Source: Candidatus Falkowbacteria bacterium
GTDB taxonomy: Bacteria > Patescibacteriota > Patescibacteriia > Patescibacteriales > Patescibacteriaceae
Reading direction: 5' to 3'
Length of the DNA: 64,000 nucleotides
Assembly (NCBI GenBank): GCA_016699775.1
Contig: CP065010.1
Span: forward strand, 682,001 to 746,000
The translations under genes were made by a program, and so were the position numbers. The notes under the pieces were generated by a model. That model had not been told where the DNA came from. It was given only the letters and a program-made list of their open reading frames with translations, and ran no database searches. Numbering within the stretch: the stretch's first letter is position 1; each line of letters starts with the position of its first letter. Below, piece after piece: positions 27,904 through 35,612 of the stretch.

Positions 27904-27927
27904 AAATAGGCCAAAATTAACCTATTT
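27904..27927. terminator. Hairpin between uvrB and the nudix gene
   Basis: AAATAGG (27904-27910) pairs with CCTATTT (27921-27927), preceded by an A-run and followed by T. It sits between convergent genes and can serve both. Confidence 0.7.
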
Positions 27928-27955
27928 CAAAGTTTCGTCTCTAACTCTATTTATC

Positions 27956-28351
27956 TTACTCCATATTCTCAAAAATAACCTCCCGATACCCCTCCCACAT
28001 GGGTAAATTTTTTACATCCTCAACTGATGCCCATTTCCAATCAACATGTTCGTCACTAATCTTAAATTCATTATCAGGCATCATACATCTATAGATAATA
28101 AAAACCATATGCAATGGTTCACCAATATCATTGATCCTTGATTTAGCAGCAATAATTTCACCTATTGAAATAGTACCTACATTTAATTCTTCTTGTAACT
28201 CACGCCCCAAAGCTTCTTTTGGATCTTCTCCATATTCAATTTTTCCACCGGCTAACTCCCACCAACCTTTAACGCCGCCTTGTAATAATAAAACTTTATT
28301 ATCTTTGACAATAAAAGCTTTGACAGCAATTTTTTGATATTTCTTTTCCAT
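27956..28351 (-). CDS. NUDIX hydrolase (MutT-like)
   Basis: 131 residues from ATG 28351 (a TTG one codon earlier also opens the frame). The Nudix box is complete: GGKIEYGEDPKEALGRELQ then EELNVG, fitting G-x5-E-x7-REUxEExGU, at about 36-58. Hydrolyses nucleoside diphosphates linked to another moiety; the exact substrate cannot be read. It follows parB by 5 nt, so it is the last gene of the parA-parB-nudix run. Confidence 0.9.
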   Translation of the reverse strand: MEKKYQKIAVKAFIVKDNKVLLLQGGVKGWWELAGGKIEYGEDPKEALGRELQEELNVGTISIGEIIAAKSRINDIGEPLHMVFIIYRCMMPDNEFKISDEHVDWKWASVEDVKNLPMWEGYREVIFENME

Positions 28352-28356
28352 CAAAG

Positions 28357-29208
28357 TTAACTAATCTTCTTAATAATCCCCTCTAATTCTTCCTCGCTGG
28401 TAAAGTGAACAACCACTTCTCCCCCTTTACGAACTCGTTTTATTTCTGACTTAGCGCCAAAAAATTGTCGGAGTATCATTTCTTTATCTTTATCAGCATA
28501 GTTAATTTGAATGCGAGCTTGCTTAGTTCCACCCATCCGACGCGCTTCAAGCAATGTTGTGTCTACATTTAAGTGACGAGTTTTAATACGATTGAATAAT
28601 TCAAATTGTTTTTGCTCTGAATCAAGACCAACTAATATTTTGGCATGACCTTCGGTAATTTCTCCGTTAATTAAAGCATCTTGAATGGCTTGTGGTAATT
28701 GTAAAATACGTAATGTATTTGTTACAACCGGTCGTGACTTACCAAGTTTTTTTGCTAACTGATCTTGGTTTAAATTAAATTCTTCAGCAAGCTTTTTATA
28801 CCCCAAGGCCAACTCAACCGCATTCAAATCTTCACGTTGAATATTTTCAATCAAAGCGATTTCCAATTTTTCTTGATCATCCGCTTCCCGAATTACTATT
28901 GGCACTTCTTTCAAGCCAACAAGTCTCGCAGCCCGTAATCGACGCTCACCAGCAATTAATTCATATCCTCCGGCAGTTTTTGTGACAACGAGCGGTTGGA
29001 TAATTCCATATTCACGAACTGATTGCACTAATTCATTAAGTTCAGCATCGCTAAAATTATTTCGTGGCTGACGAGGATTGGCAATAATTACATCAGGACT
29101 AACACGCATAACCTCACCCTCTATTGTGGAACTCGAAGGAGGCGTTGTTACTGGATCATTTTTTTGTGGAATCAGAGAACCAAGTCCCCGACCTAAACCA
29201 TTGGACAT
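28357..29208 (-). CDS. parB: Chromosome partitioning protein ParB
   Basis: 283 residues from ATG 29208, chosen over an in-frame ATG at 29238 because the family starts with a GLGRGLGSLIP-type sequence. N-terminal ParB/Srx domain (PRQPRNNFSD, YELIAGERRLRAARLVG with the CTP-binding GERR motif), a helix-turn-helix (LAKKLGKSRPVVTNTLRILQLP), and a short C-terminal dimerisation part. CTP-dependent clamp loading on parS near the origin. No parS-like 16-mer was noticed nearby. It is second in parA-parB-nudix. Confidence 0.95.
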   Translation of the reverse strand: MSNGLGRGLGSLIPQKNDPVTTPPSSSTIEGEVMRVSPDVIIANPRQPRNNFSDAELNELVQSVREYGIIQPLVVTKTAGGYELIAGERRLRAARLVGLKEVPIVIREADDQEKLEIALIENIQREDLNAVELALGYKKLAEEFNLNQDQLAKKLGKSRPVVTNTLRILQLPQAIQDALINGEITEGHAKILVGLDSEQKQFELFNRIKTRHLNVDTTLLEARRMGGTKQARIQINYADKDKEMILRQFFGAKSEIKRVRKGGEVVVHFTSEEELEGIIKKIS

Positions 29209-29218
29209 AAAATTTAAA

Positions 29219-29305
29219 TTTAAAGTTAAAAAGTTCATAAAGTTACATTGTGTATTGTATAACCTTATAAACTATATAACTTTCTACTTTATAACTTCCT
29301 CATTA
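29219..29305. repeat. Inverted clusters of GTTATAA(A/G)-type octamers
   Basis: Between parB and parA, degenerate AAGTTA(A/C/T)A units run forward (29219-29250) and then inverted (ATAACCTTATAA, TATAACTT; about 29258-29300), giving a hairpin-capable AT-rich element. Same type as at 33426, 42325 and 44239. Confidence 0.55.
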
Positions 29306-29317
29306 TATCATTTCCAC

Positions 29318-30094
29318 TTATCTCTGTCTTTCTTTGGTGGCGTTAATAACTTCCAAAGCTAATTTTTCATAAGCACGTCCACCTTTTGAAGACGGATCAT
29401 AATGTAAAATTGAGCGACCATAACTTGGTGATTCAGCTAACTTAACTGAACGAGGAATTACTGAACGAAAAATTCTATTAGGAAAATATTGATATAGTTC
29501 ATTTAAAACCGAAGTTGACAGCCGATTACGTTTATCAAACATTGTAATAACCGCTCCCATAATTCCCAGGCTGGGCTTTAAATTATTCTGAACCAAACTA
29601 ATGGTATGCAGTAACTGCCCTAATCCTTCCAGGGCATAATATTCACTTTGCACAGGAATTAATATTTCATCAGCAGCCACTAAACTATTAATAGTTAATA
29701 ATCCCAAAGATGGTGGTCCATCAATAATTATATAATCATAATCATCTCGAACTTTTTCTAAAATCATAGACAACCGAGATTCACGATCAGGCACGCTCAC
29801 TAATTCAATTCCTGCTCCTGCCAAAGCCATGGTTGATGGTGCAACGGTTAAACGATCTTGCAAGGTTCTTTTTAAAACAGACGATAATTCTTTTGCGCCA
29901 ATAATTGCTTCATAGACTCCAGCTTCCAGTTGTTTATGGTCAATACCAAGACCTGAGGTAGCATTAGCTTGTGGGTCTATATCAACCAGTAAAACGTGTT
30001 TTCCACTTTGTGCTAAATAAGCAGCCAAATTAACAGCGGTAGTAGTTTTACCCACACCGCCCTTTTGATTTACAATAGAAATGATTAATGCCAT
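29318..30094 (-). CDS. parA: Chromosome partitioning ATPase ParA (Soj)
   Basis: 258 residues. Deviant Walker A KGGVGKTTTAVNLAA (about 11-25) with the signature lysine, VLLVDIDPQANATSGLG, IIIDGPPSLGLLTINSL and the C-terminal IPRSVKLAESPSYG, all ParA/Soj signatures. Works with ParB in origin segregation. The ATG directly overlaps a TATAAT-like sequence. It is first gene of a parA-parB-nudix run on the minus strand, 109 nt ahead of parB. Confidence 0.96.
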   Translation of the reverse strand: MALIISIVNQKGGVGKTTTAVNLAAYLAQSGKHVLLVDIDPQANATSGLGIDHKQLEAGVYEAIIGAKELSSVLKRTLQDRLTVAPSTMALAGAGIELVSVPDRESRLSMILEKVRDDYDYIIIDGPPSLGLLTINSLVAADEILIPVQSEYYALEGLGQLLHTISLVQNNLKPSLGIMGAVITMFDKRNRLSTSVLNELYQYFPNRIFRSVIPRSVKLAESPSYGRSILHYDPSSKGGRAYEKLALEVINATKERQR

Positions 30095-30101
30095 ATTATA
30101 C

Positions 30102-30126
30102 TGTCATCCCCGCACAAGCGGGGATC
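30102..30126. repeat. TGTCATCCCC palindromic repeat
   Basis: TGTCATCCCCGC, a loop of a few bases and GCGGGGATC form a clean hairpin 8 nt upstream of parA. Member of the dispersed family noted at 22968 and 47931. Confidence 0.8.
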
Positions 30127-30150
30127 TAGACTTTCAGTATATCGTTTTCT

Positions 30151-30179
30151 TTGACAATTTTCAATTTTCTAATTACAAT
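30151..30179 (+). promoter_or_regulatory. Predicted promoter for tRNA-Leu
   Basis: TTGACA (30151-30156), a 17-nt spacer and TACAAT (30174-30179), about 50 nt before the mature tRNA 5' end. Confidence 0.65.
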
Positions 30180-30236
30180 TTTCTAATACTGTATAAGTGT
30201 CACACTGTCGGATATCAACCTGACACAATCAAATTA

Positions 30237-30318
30237 GCCTCGATGGCGGAACTGGTATACGCATACGACTCAAAATCGTACGGGGAAACCCATGAGAGTT
30301 CGATTCTCTCTCGAGGCA
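30237..30318 (+). tRNA. tRNA-Leu (anticodon CAA)
   Basis: Acceptor arms GCCTCGA (30237-30243) and TCGAGGC (30311-30317) pair fully, with A as discriminator. The anticodon arm is TACGA-CTCAAAA-TCGTA, giving anticodon CAA (reads UUG). The long variable arm (GGGGAAACCC region) and TTCGATT T-loop are class II features. CCA is not encoded. No other tRNA adjoins it; rpmE follows about 120 nt later. Confidence 0.93.
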
Positions 30319-30387
30319 CAAAGACCGCCCTTTCCACCAATCCAGTTAAAAATTTTAACACTTAAAGAATCGATTATTTTGTCCAGT

Positions 30388-30416
30388 TTGACACTATCTA
30401 GTTCTTATGTTAAGAT
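30388..30416 (+). promoter_or_regulatory. Predicted rpmE promoter
   Basis: TTGACA (30388-30393), 17 nt, TAAGAT (30411-30416); the rpmE ATG is 22 nt downstream of the -10, giving a leader of about 15 nt. Confidence 0.6.
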
Positions 30417-30438
30417 TTTGAAACCTTATTTTTAATAT

Positions 30439-30726
30439 ATGAAAAAAGAAATTCACCCAACATACTACCCTACAGCCGAGATTAAATGCGCTTGCGGCAA
30501 TGTTTTAGTTGTTGGCTCAACACTAGCTGAACTTACAACTGAACTTTGTTCAAATTGTCATCCTTTTTATACTGGTAAACAAAAATTGGTTGATACTGCT
30601 CGTCGTGTTGAGAAATTCCAAGCTAAAGCTGGTGCTAAAACAGCCCTTAAAGCTGTTCGTGGAAAAACTGCTAAGCGTGCCGCCAAAGCCACTGTAAAAG
30701 TTGCCAAGAAAGCTACGAAAAAATAA
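30439..30726 (+). CDS. rpmE: 50S ribosomal protein L31
   Basis: 95 residues. Begins [10 protein letters not shown] and carries the zinc-binding pattern CACGN ... [14 protein letters not shown] (C-x-C ... C-x-x-C), i.e. the zinc form of L31, in the first 65 residues. A Lys/Ala-rich, histone-like tail of about 30 residues is added at the C-terminus. L31 bridges the large and small ribosome subunits. Its own promoter and a strong terminator make it monocistronic. Confidence 0.95.
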   Translation: MKKEIHPTYYPTAEIKCACGNVLVVGSTLAELTTELCSNCHPFYTGKQKLVDTARRVEKFQAKAGAKTALKAVRGKTAKRAAKATVKVAKKATKK

Positions 30727-30739
30727 CTACCATAAAACT

Positions 30740-30788
30740 CAATAAGACTGAGGTTGCTTATACCAACTTCAACCTTATTGGGTTTTTT
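30740..30788 (+). terminator. Intrinsic terminator after rpmE
   Basis: A 17-bp imperfect stem (CAATAAG ... CTTATTG outer part) with a short loop is followed by GGTTTTTTG. Confidence 0.9.
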
Positions 30789-30837
30789 GTTTTCTAAGAA
30801 CCTTTATACTTTTAACATTCTACATTATACTGACTAT

Positions 30838-31893
30838 ATGTACGAAGAAACAAAACAACAATTTAACGAAGTTGAAGCCGAACTGATGAGTCCGGAGATT
30901 CAGGCTGACCGAACAAAATTAACAACCATAGCAAAAAAGCATGCAGAGCTAAAACGAGCAGTTGATTTAATTAATCGACTAGAAAAAGCTCAGGAAGGTT
31001 TTGCCAATAATGAAAAAATGATCAATGAAGAAAAAGATGAAGATCTGCGTAGCATGGCTATAGAAGAAAATAAATCTTTAGAAACCGAAATTACAGATAT
31101 TCAAGCCTTAATTAAAGATGAGCTTTTTCCGGCCAACCCACTTGATAAAAAAAATGCTATTGTGGAAATTCGTGCTGGAACCGGCGGTGATGAATCAACA
31201 CTATTTGCGGCTGAACTATTTCGTATGTATTCCCGCTATGCTGAAAAACAAGGCTGGAAAATTGAAATATTAGATTCAAGTCGTATTGGACTTGGTGGAT
31301 ATAAAGAAATAATTTTTACCATTGAAGGAAGTAATGTCTATGGCTTAATGAAATATGAAGGAGGAACACACCGCGTTCAACGGGTTCCAGAAACAGAAAA
31401 AGCGGGACGTATTCATACTTCAGCCGTCACTGTCGCCGTCTTTCCAGAAGCCGAAGAAGTTGATATTGAAATTAAACCAAGTGATATCAGAATCGATACA
31501 TTCTGTTCCTCAGGACCTGGTGGTCAAAGTGTTAACACAACCTATTCGGCAATCCGTATACTTCATATTCCAACCGGCATCCTTGTTTCTTGTCAGGATC
31601 AAAAATCACAGCATCAAAATAAAGAAAAAGCCTTACAAGTTTTACGCTCTCGTTTGCTCCAAAAAGCCGAAGATGAAAAACGTGCCAAAGAATCAGCTGC
31701 CCGAAAAGAACAAGTTGGTTCTGGAGACCGCAGTGATAAAATACGAACCTATAATTTCCCCCAAGACCGTGTAACCGATCATCGCCTTAAAGAAAGTTGG
31801 CATTCAATTAACTTAATAATGGATGGTGACTTAGACGAAATAACTCATGCCCTCAAAAACTACTTTGCCGCTCAACGTGAAACAAGCGCTTGA
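30838..31893 (+). CDS. prfA: Peptide chain release factor 1
   Basis: 351 residues from ATG 30838. The upstream in-frame start at 30754 would run through the rpmE terminator and is rejected. The GGQ loop is SSGPGGQSVNTTYSA (peptidyl-tRNA hydrolysis), and the stop-codon-reading tripeptide is PET in RVPETEKAGRIHTSA, the RF1 (UAA/UAG) type rather than SPF of RF2. A TATACT -10 lies just 6 nt before the ATG, implying a leaderless message. Overlaps prmC, whose product methylates the Gln of the GGQ loop. Confidence 0.96.
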   Translation: MYEETKQQFNEVEAELMSPEIQADRTKLTTIAKKHAELKRAVDLINRLEKAQEGFANNEKMINEEKDEDLRSMAIEENKSLETEITDIQALIKDELFPANPLDKKNAIVEIRAGTGGDESTLFAAELFRMYSRYAEKQGWKIEILDSSRIGLGGYKEIIFTIEGSNVYGLMKYEGGTHRVQRVPETEKAGRIHTSAVTVAVFPEAEEVDIEIKPSDIRIDTFCSSGPGGQSVNTTYSAIRILHIPTGILVSCQDQKSQHQNKEKALQVLRSRLLQKAEDEKRAKESAARKEQVGSGDRSDKIRTYNFPQDRVTDHRLKESWHSINLIMDGDLDEITHALKNYFAAQRETSA

Positions 31894-32842
31894 GAAAGCA
31901 ATTAATCTTTTTAAAAAAAATCATCTAACTTCAAGTTGGCTTGATGCTGAAGTTTTACTAGCATCGGTTTTAAAGACCGATCGGTCATTTATTATAAGTC
32001 ACGGGGAACGAGAGCTCTCATTGTCTCAAAAAAAACAATTTAATAGATATATAAAACTACGGATTAATCATTACCCACTGGCCTATATTATTGGTCATAA
32101 AGAATTCTATAGTCTTGATTATATTGTAACGCCAGTTGTTTTAATCCCCCGCCCTGAAAGTGAATTATTAGTTGATTTAGCCCTTGATTTCTATAGAAAA
32201 AAACCTTCTTCAACCATTATTGATCTTGGTACTGGTTCTGGTTGTCTTATTATCGCTCTACAAAAAAACCTATCAAATAACCCAAATGCTTTTGCTTTGG
32301 ATATTTCTACTTCAGCCCTGACGCTAGCTAAAAAAAATGCTAGCAGACATAATCTAAAAAATATTAATTTTTTAAAAAGTGACTTACTGACGATCTTTAT
32401 ACAAAAGCAAAAATATCTATCAAATTCAAAACATTTGATTATTCTTGCCAACCTTCCCTATGTTCCCCTGGATATTGTAAAGAAAGAGCCATCAATCAGT
32501 CGTGAGCCAAAACTAGCATTAGTTGGTGGCATAGATGGCTTAGATATATACCGCCGACTTTCAGAGCAGATCTATACACTCAGTGAATTAACGAAATTAC
32601 CGATTACTCTTATTTGTGAAATTAATCCAGAACAAAAAAAATCTTTCCAAAAAATCTGGAAAGAAAAAGTTATTTTTAAAACCGACCTAGCAAAAAAAAC
32701 CCGAGTTGGAATTGTTGAAATAAAAACCGTCCGGTCAAATGACAGGACGGATTTTTATAAAATAATTATTTCTTTTCCTCTGTTTTGGGTGCATCTTTCG
32801 TCGCTGGTTCAGAAGATCCAGCTGCATTGGCGTCAGCCGTAG
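31847..32842 (+). CDS. prmC: Release factor glutamine methyltransferase PrmC
   Basis: 331 residues from ATG 31847; GTG 31877 is an equally good start (VKQALEKAINLF) and would lessen overlap with prfA. The N-terminal helical domain is followed by a SAM-binding core IIDLGTGSGCLIIAL (about 124-138) and the catalytic NxPY motif as NLPY (ANLPYVPLD; NPPY is usual). Family homology ends near VGIVEIK (about 293). The frame then continues about 38 more codons through a terminator hairpin and into the 3' end of rplY on the opposite strand, so the true stop may have been lost or hidden by an indel. Methylates RF1/RF2; coupled to prfA. Confidence 0.93.
   Translation: MPSKTTLPLNVKQALEKAINLFKKNHLTSSWLDAEVLLASVLKTDRSFIISHGERELSLSQKKQFNRYIKLRINHYPLAYIIGHKEFYSLDYIVTPVVLIPRPESELLVDLALDFYRKKPSSTIIDLGTGSGCLIIALQKNLSNNPNAFALDISTSALTLAKKNASRHNLKNINFLKSDLLTIFIQKQKYLSNSKHLIILANLPYVPLDIVKKEPSISREPKLALVGGIDGLDIYRRLSEQIYTLSELTKLPITLICEINPEQKKSFQKIWKEKVIFKTDLAKKTRVGIVEIKTVRSNDRTDFYKIIISFPLFWVHLSSLVQKIQLHWRQP
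32722..32756. terminator. Bidirectional terminator between prmC and rplY
   Basis: CCGTCC (32727-32732) pairs with GGACGG (32745-32750), with an inner GTCA/TGAC stem, and has A-run and T-run flanks on each strand. It lies inside the extended prmC reading frame. Confidence 0.85.
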
Positions 32843-33425
32843 CTTCAATAGCAGCATCAGCAGCTGCATCAGCAACGGATTTCTTTGGTTCAATAACATG
32901 AACTACCATTTCATCAAGATCGTGTGTGAATACTACGCCTTCTGGTAGCACAATATCTGCAAGAGTAATCGAGTCACCAATTTCTGCCAAGAGAGAAAGA
33001 TCAACATTAATATGTTGGATTAAAGCGCTTGGTAAACATTCAATTTCCAGAGTATCAAAATTGTGAACCACAATACCACCAGCTGATTTCACGGCTGGAG
33101 ATTCTCCAACAAATTCCAAGGCAACTTCGGCAACAACTTTCTCATCCATATTAACCTTAAAAAAATCAACATGAATAATACGTTGCTTGATTGGATCCAT
33201 TTGAATATCTTTTACAATAACCGGATACTCTTGGCCATTATCAATCTTAAGAGAAATTAAACCTGATTCACCACTTTTAGAAAAAACTGTTTCAAATTCA
33301 GGTCGGGCTAGATTTAAAGACATATTTTCAACTCCAGAACCGTAAATTACAGCCGGAATAAAATCTTTTTTATCTGCTAGAATCCCTTGACGAAGAGCAG
33401 CTCCTAAATTAATTGCTTGTGTCAT
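32766..33425 (-). CDS. rplY: 50S ribosomal protein L25 (Ctc form)
   Basis: 219 residues. N-terminal 5S-rRNA-binding L25 domain (VIYGSGVENMSLNL, YPVIVKDIQMDPIKQRIIHVDFFKV, about 25-105) and the beta-rich TL5/Ctc domain (EFVGESPAVKSAGGIVVHNFDTLEIECLP, about 110-185). A low-complexity Ala/Glu/Lys tail of about 40 residues ends the protein. Binds 5S rRNA in the large subunit. Minus strand; its 3' end overlaps the extended prmC frame by 77 nt in opposite direction. Confidence 0.94.
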   Translation of the reverse strand: MTQAINLGAALRQGILADKKDFIPAVIYGSGVENMSLNLARPEFETVFSKSGESGLISLKIDNGQEYPVIVKDIQMDPIKQRIIHVDFFKVNMDEKVVAEVALEFVGESPAVKSAGGIVVHNFDTLEIECLPSALIQHINVDLSLLAEIGDSITLADIVLPEGVVFTHDLDEMVVHVIEPKKSVADAAADAAIEATADANAAGSSEPATKDAPKTEEKK

Positions 33426-33546
33426 AAAAAGTTAAAAGTTAATAAAGCTATACTGTTATAAAGTAAATTCTTTGTTTATTATAAGTGCGGCATTTTATGC
33501 TCATCACTGTATAACTTTCTGAACTTTCTAGCTTTATAACTATATA
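33426..33546. repeat. AT-rich GTTATAA-type octamer element
   Basis: Degenerate AAAGTTA(A/T) units run forward near 33426-33470 and inverted (ATAACTTTCT, CTTTATAACTATATAG) near 33508-33546, flanking a short unique core. It fills the rodA-rplY gap. Same architecture as at 29219 and 42325. Confidence 0.55.
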
Positions 33547-33547
33547 G

Positions 33548-34648
33548 TTACCGTTTAGCAGCTGAGCGGCTAATAATATTTTGCATAATTCCGGCTAACC
33601 CCATATGAGCTAAGAGAGCACTACCTCCATAACTCACAAAGGGCAAAGGAATACCAACAACTGGCAAAATGCCTATATTCATACCAATATTAATAAACAT
33701 TTCAATAAAAATCAAGCCCACCCCACCAATAATGATTAAAGAACCAAAATAATTACGTATATGAGGTAAATATAAAATTAAACGATACAAGATTAAAGCA
33801 AAACATCCAATCACCATCAAGACCCCAATTAAACCTAATTCTTCAGCGATAACAGCAAAAATGAAATCAGTATTTGCTTCTGGCAAAAACTTTAGCTGCG
33901 ATTGAGAGCCAAAACCAAGTCCGCGACCATACAGCCCACCAGCTCCAACAGCAATAATCGCTTGTCGGACATTATAATGTGTTGAGGTAGCGGAGGGTTG
34001 TAAAAAGCTTAATAGGCGATCCCGTTGATAATCTTTAAAGACAAATTGCCAGGCAAGCGCAAAAACTATTACTAAACCAATCCCAATAAATAATAAATAC
34101 TTTTTTTCAAAACCAACTCCAGCCACAAAAACCAGCCAAATTGCAAACAGCAAAGCAGCTGAACCAAAATCTGGTTGAAGTAAAACTAATACAGCACAAA
34201 AAGCCATTGTTGCCGCACTTATAATAAAATGTCGAAGGGGTCTAATAGTAACTGATTCTTTTGAAAAATATCGAGCCAAAGAAATAATTAAAATAATTTT
34301 AACTAACTCAACTGGTTGTAATCCAAAGCCAAATATATAAAACCAACCTCTGGTACCGTTTATAGTTTCTCCAAAAATTAAGACCAATACTAGCAGTAGT
34401 ATTCCTCCGATATATAAATAATTTGAATAGCTAAAAAAATGATGGAAATCAAAAGCCGATAACACTAAGTATAAAATAATCCCCACAATTACAAAGGCAA
34501 CTTGTTTTCGAAAAAAAACTAAATCAGCACCAGTTTGGCCAAGGCTAATACTATAAATTTCTACTAAACTAAAACAGACCAAGACAATAATTGGTCCCAA
34601 GAGGAACCAATCAATCTGTTTAAATAAAAAAAATAACTTTTTGAGCAT
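33548..34648 (-). CDS. rodA: RodA/FtsW-family peptidoglycan glycosyltransferase (rod shape type)
   Basis: 366 residues with about ten membrane helices. SEDS landmarks: the GFGLQPVELVKIILIISLARYF segment, LLQPDFGSAALLF (the catalytic-site Asp region), GRGLGFGSQSQLKFLPEANTDFIFAVIAEELG and VGIPLPFVSYGGSALL. The QPSATSTHYNVRQAI loop and compact length favour RodA over FtsW. Polymerises lipid II with a class B PBP, not in this window. It lies 35 nt after a single-span membrane protein gene and belongs with murE and femAB to the wall-building genes here. Confidence 0.92.
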   Translation of the reverse strand: MLKKLFFLFKQIDWFLLGPIIVLVCFSLVEIYSISLGQTGADLVFFRKQVAFVIVGIILYLVLSAFDFHHFFSYSNYLYIGGILLLVLVLIFGETINGTRGWFYIFGFGLQPVELVKIILIISLARYFSKESVTIRPLRHFIISAATMAFCAVLVLLQPDFGSAALLFAIWLVFVAGVGFEKKYLLFIGIGLVIVFALAWQFVFKDYQRDRLLSFLQPSATSTHYNVRQAIIAVGAGGLYGRGLGFGSQSQLKFLPEANTDFIFAVIAEELGLIGVLMVIGCFALILYRLILYLPHIRNYFGSLIIIGGVGLIFIEMFINIGMNIGILPVVGIPLPFVSYGGSALLAHMGLAGIMQNIISRSAAKR

Positions 34649-34683
34649 TATCTATCAATCAATAATTAAAGCTACGTCCGTAG

Positions 34684-35604
34684 CTACTCTGAGGAATACT
34701 GCAAATAAACATTTTCGTCAAGAATATTAATATCAGGAATAATTTCAATCTTACTCATCCCCGCCCAGCTACCAGGCCAACTTATGTGGACTGACTTTTT
34801 TTCTCCGGAGCGGAAATTATCAATATAATAACGGGAAGCGGAAACAATCCTATCTCCCAATCGTAATACAATGGCCAGTGGTAGTTGTTTATAACTAAAT
34901 CCTCCCTGATTAATTATTGTAAAACTCAATTCCCCAAGACTAATCTTTTCTGATAAACCACTGTCTTGTCCGGGTATATAAGTGGCATCTTGTACCTGTA
35001 ATCGTAATCGATCGGCCCGATATTCTTGCCACAAAGGAATAACCTCTCGAGGCATTGGATTATAACTTATATCAGTAATAATCAATTCGGCGCCAGACGG
35101 TGTAGAGGTAAGCTTTTGATTCAAAGCCATTACATATTTTGTATCTCCTGGTAACACAAAAGTATTGCCAGCCCCAATTTGTTCACCATTCACATCAAAA
35201 TAATAGGAAAAATTTATAACTGAACGATTATGAGCGCTAACTACCTTTCCAACAAAATCCGCTTGGTTATTTTGATTTAATAGTAAGGTTACTTCTGAGA
35301 TAGATAAATAATTATCAACCACGGGCCTGCTCACTAATTGATTAGCACTTGAGCTAATATCTTTATACAACTGCTCATCCTGGTCACGACCAACAATTAA
35401 ATAATGAGAAAAATTATAAATTGAATAACCAATTGTGCTTACGGAAATAAGACTCAAAAAAATAATTGCCCCAATAAAAAAATGCTTACGATGGCGAATA
35501 AACCATAAGCCAAACTCCAAGCGTCTAGTTGAGACTCCCGACTCATCCCGAAAATTACTAATCTCGGTTAAGGGTAATTCTTTTTTTGAATTTAATTCTG
35601 GCAT
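34684..35604 (-). CDS. Single-span membrane protein with large extracytoplasmic domain, unknown
   Basis: 306 residues: a cytoplasmic N-terminus of about 35 residues, one strong helix (about 38-62), then about 240 residues of mostly beta sequence outside. The region SEVTLLLNQNNQADFVGKVV ... VINFSYYFDVNG and the later GELSFTIINQGGFSYKQLPLAIVLRLGDRIV look like two immunoglobulin-like repeats. I do not recognise the family. It lies between a DUF3160 protein (8 nt) and rodA (35 nt), so it is probably co-transcribed and may act at the envelope. Confidence 0.75.
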   Translation of the reverse strand: MPELNSKKELPLTEISNFRDESGVSTRRLEFGLWFIRHRKHFFIGAIIFLSLISVSTIGYSIYNFSHYLIVGRDQDEQLYKDISSSANQLVSRPVVDNYLSISEVTLLLNQNNQADFVGKVVSAHNRSVINFSYYFDVNGEQIGAGNTFVLPGDTKYVMALNQKLTSTPSGAELIITDISYNPMPREVIPLWQEYRADRLRLQVQDATYIPGQDSGLSEKISLGELSFTIINQGGFSYKQLPLAIVLRLGDRIVSASRYYIDNFRSGEKKSVHISWPGSWAGMSKIEIIPDINILDENVYLQYSSE

Positions 35605-35612
35605 AGAAATTT

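Noticed and set aside
30754..30837. 28-codon N-terminal extension of prfA
   Set aside because: It would translate the rpmE terminator stem; the ATG at 30838 has a -10 box at the usual distance.
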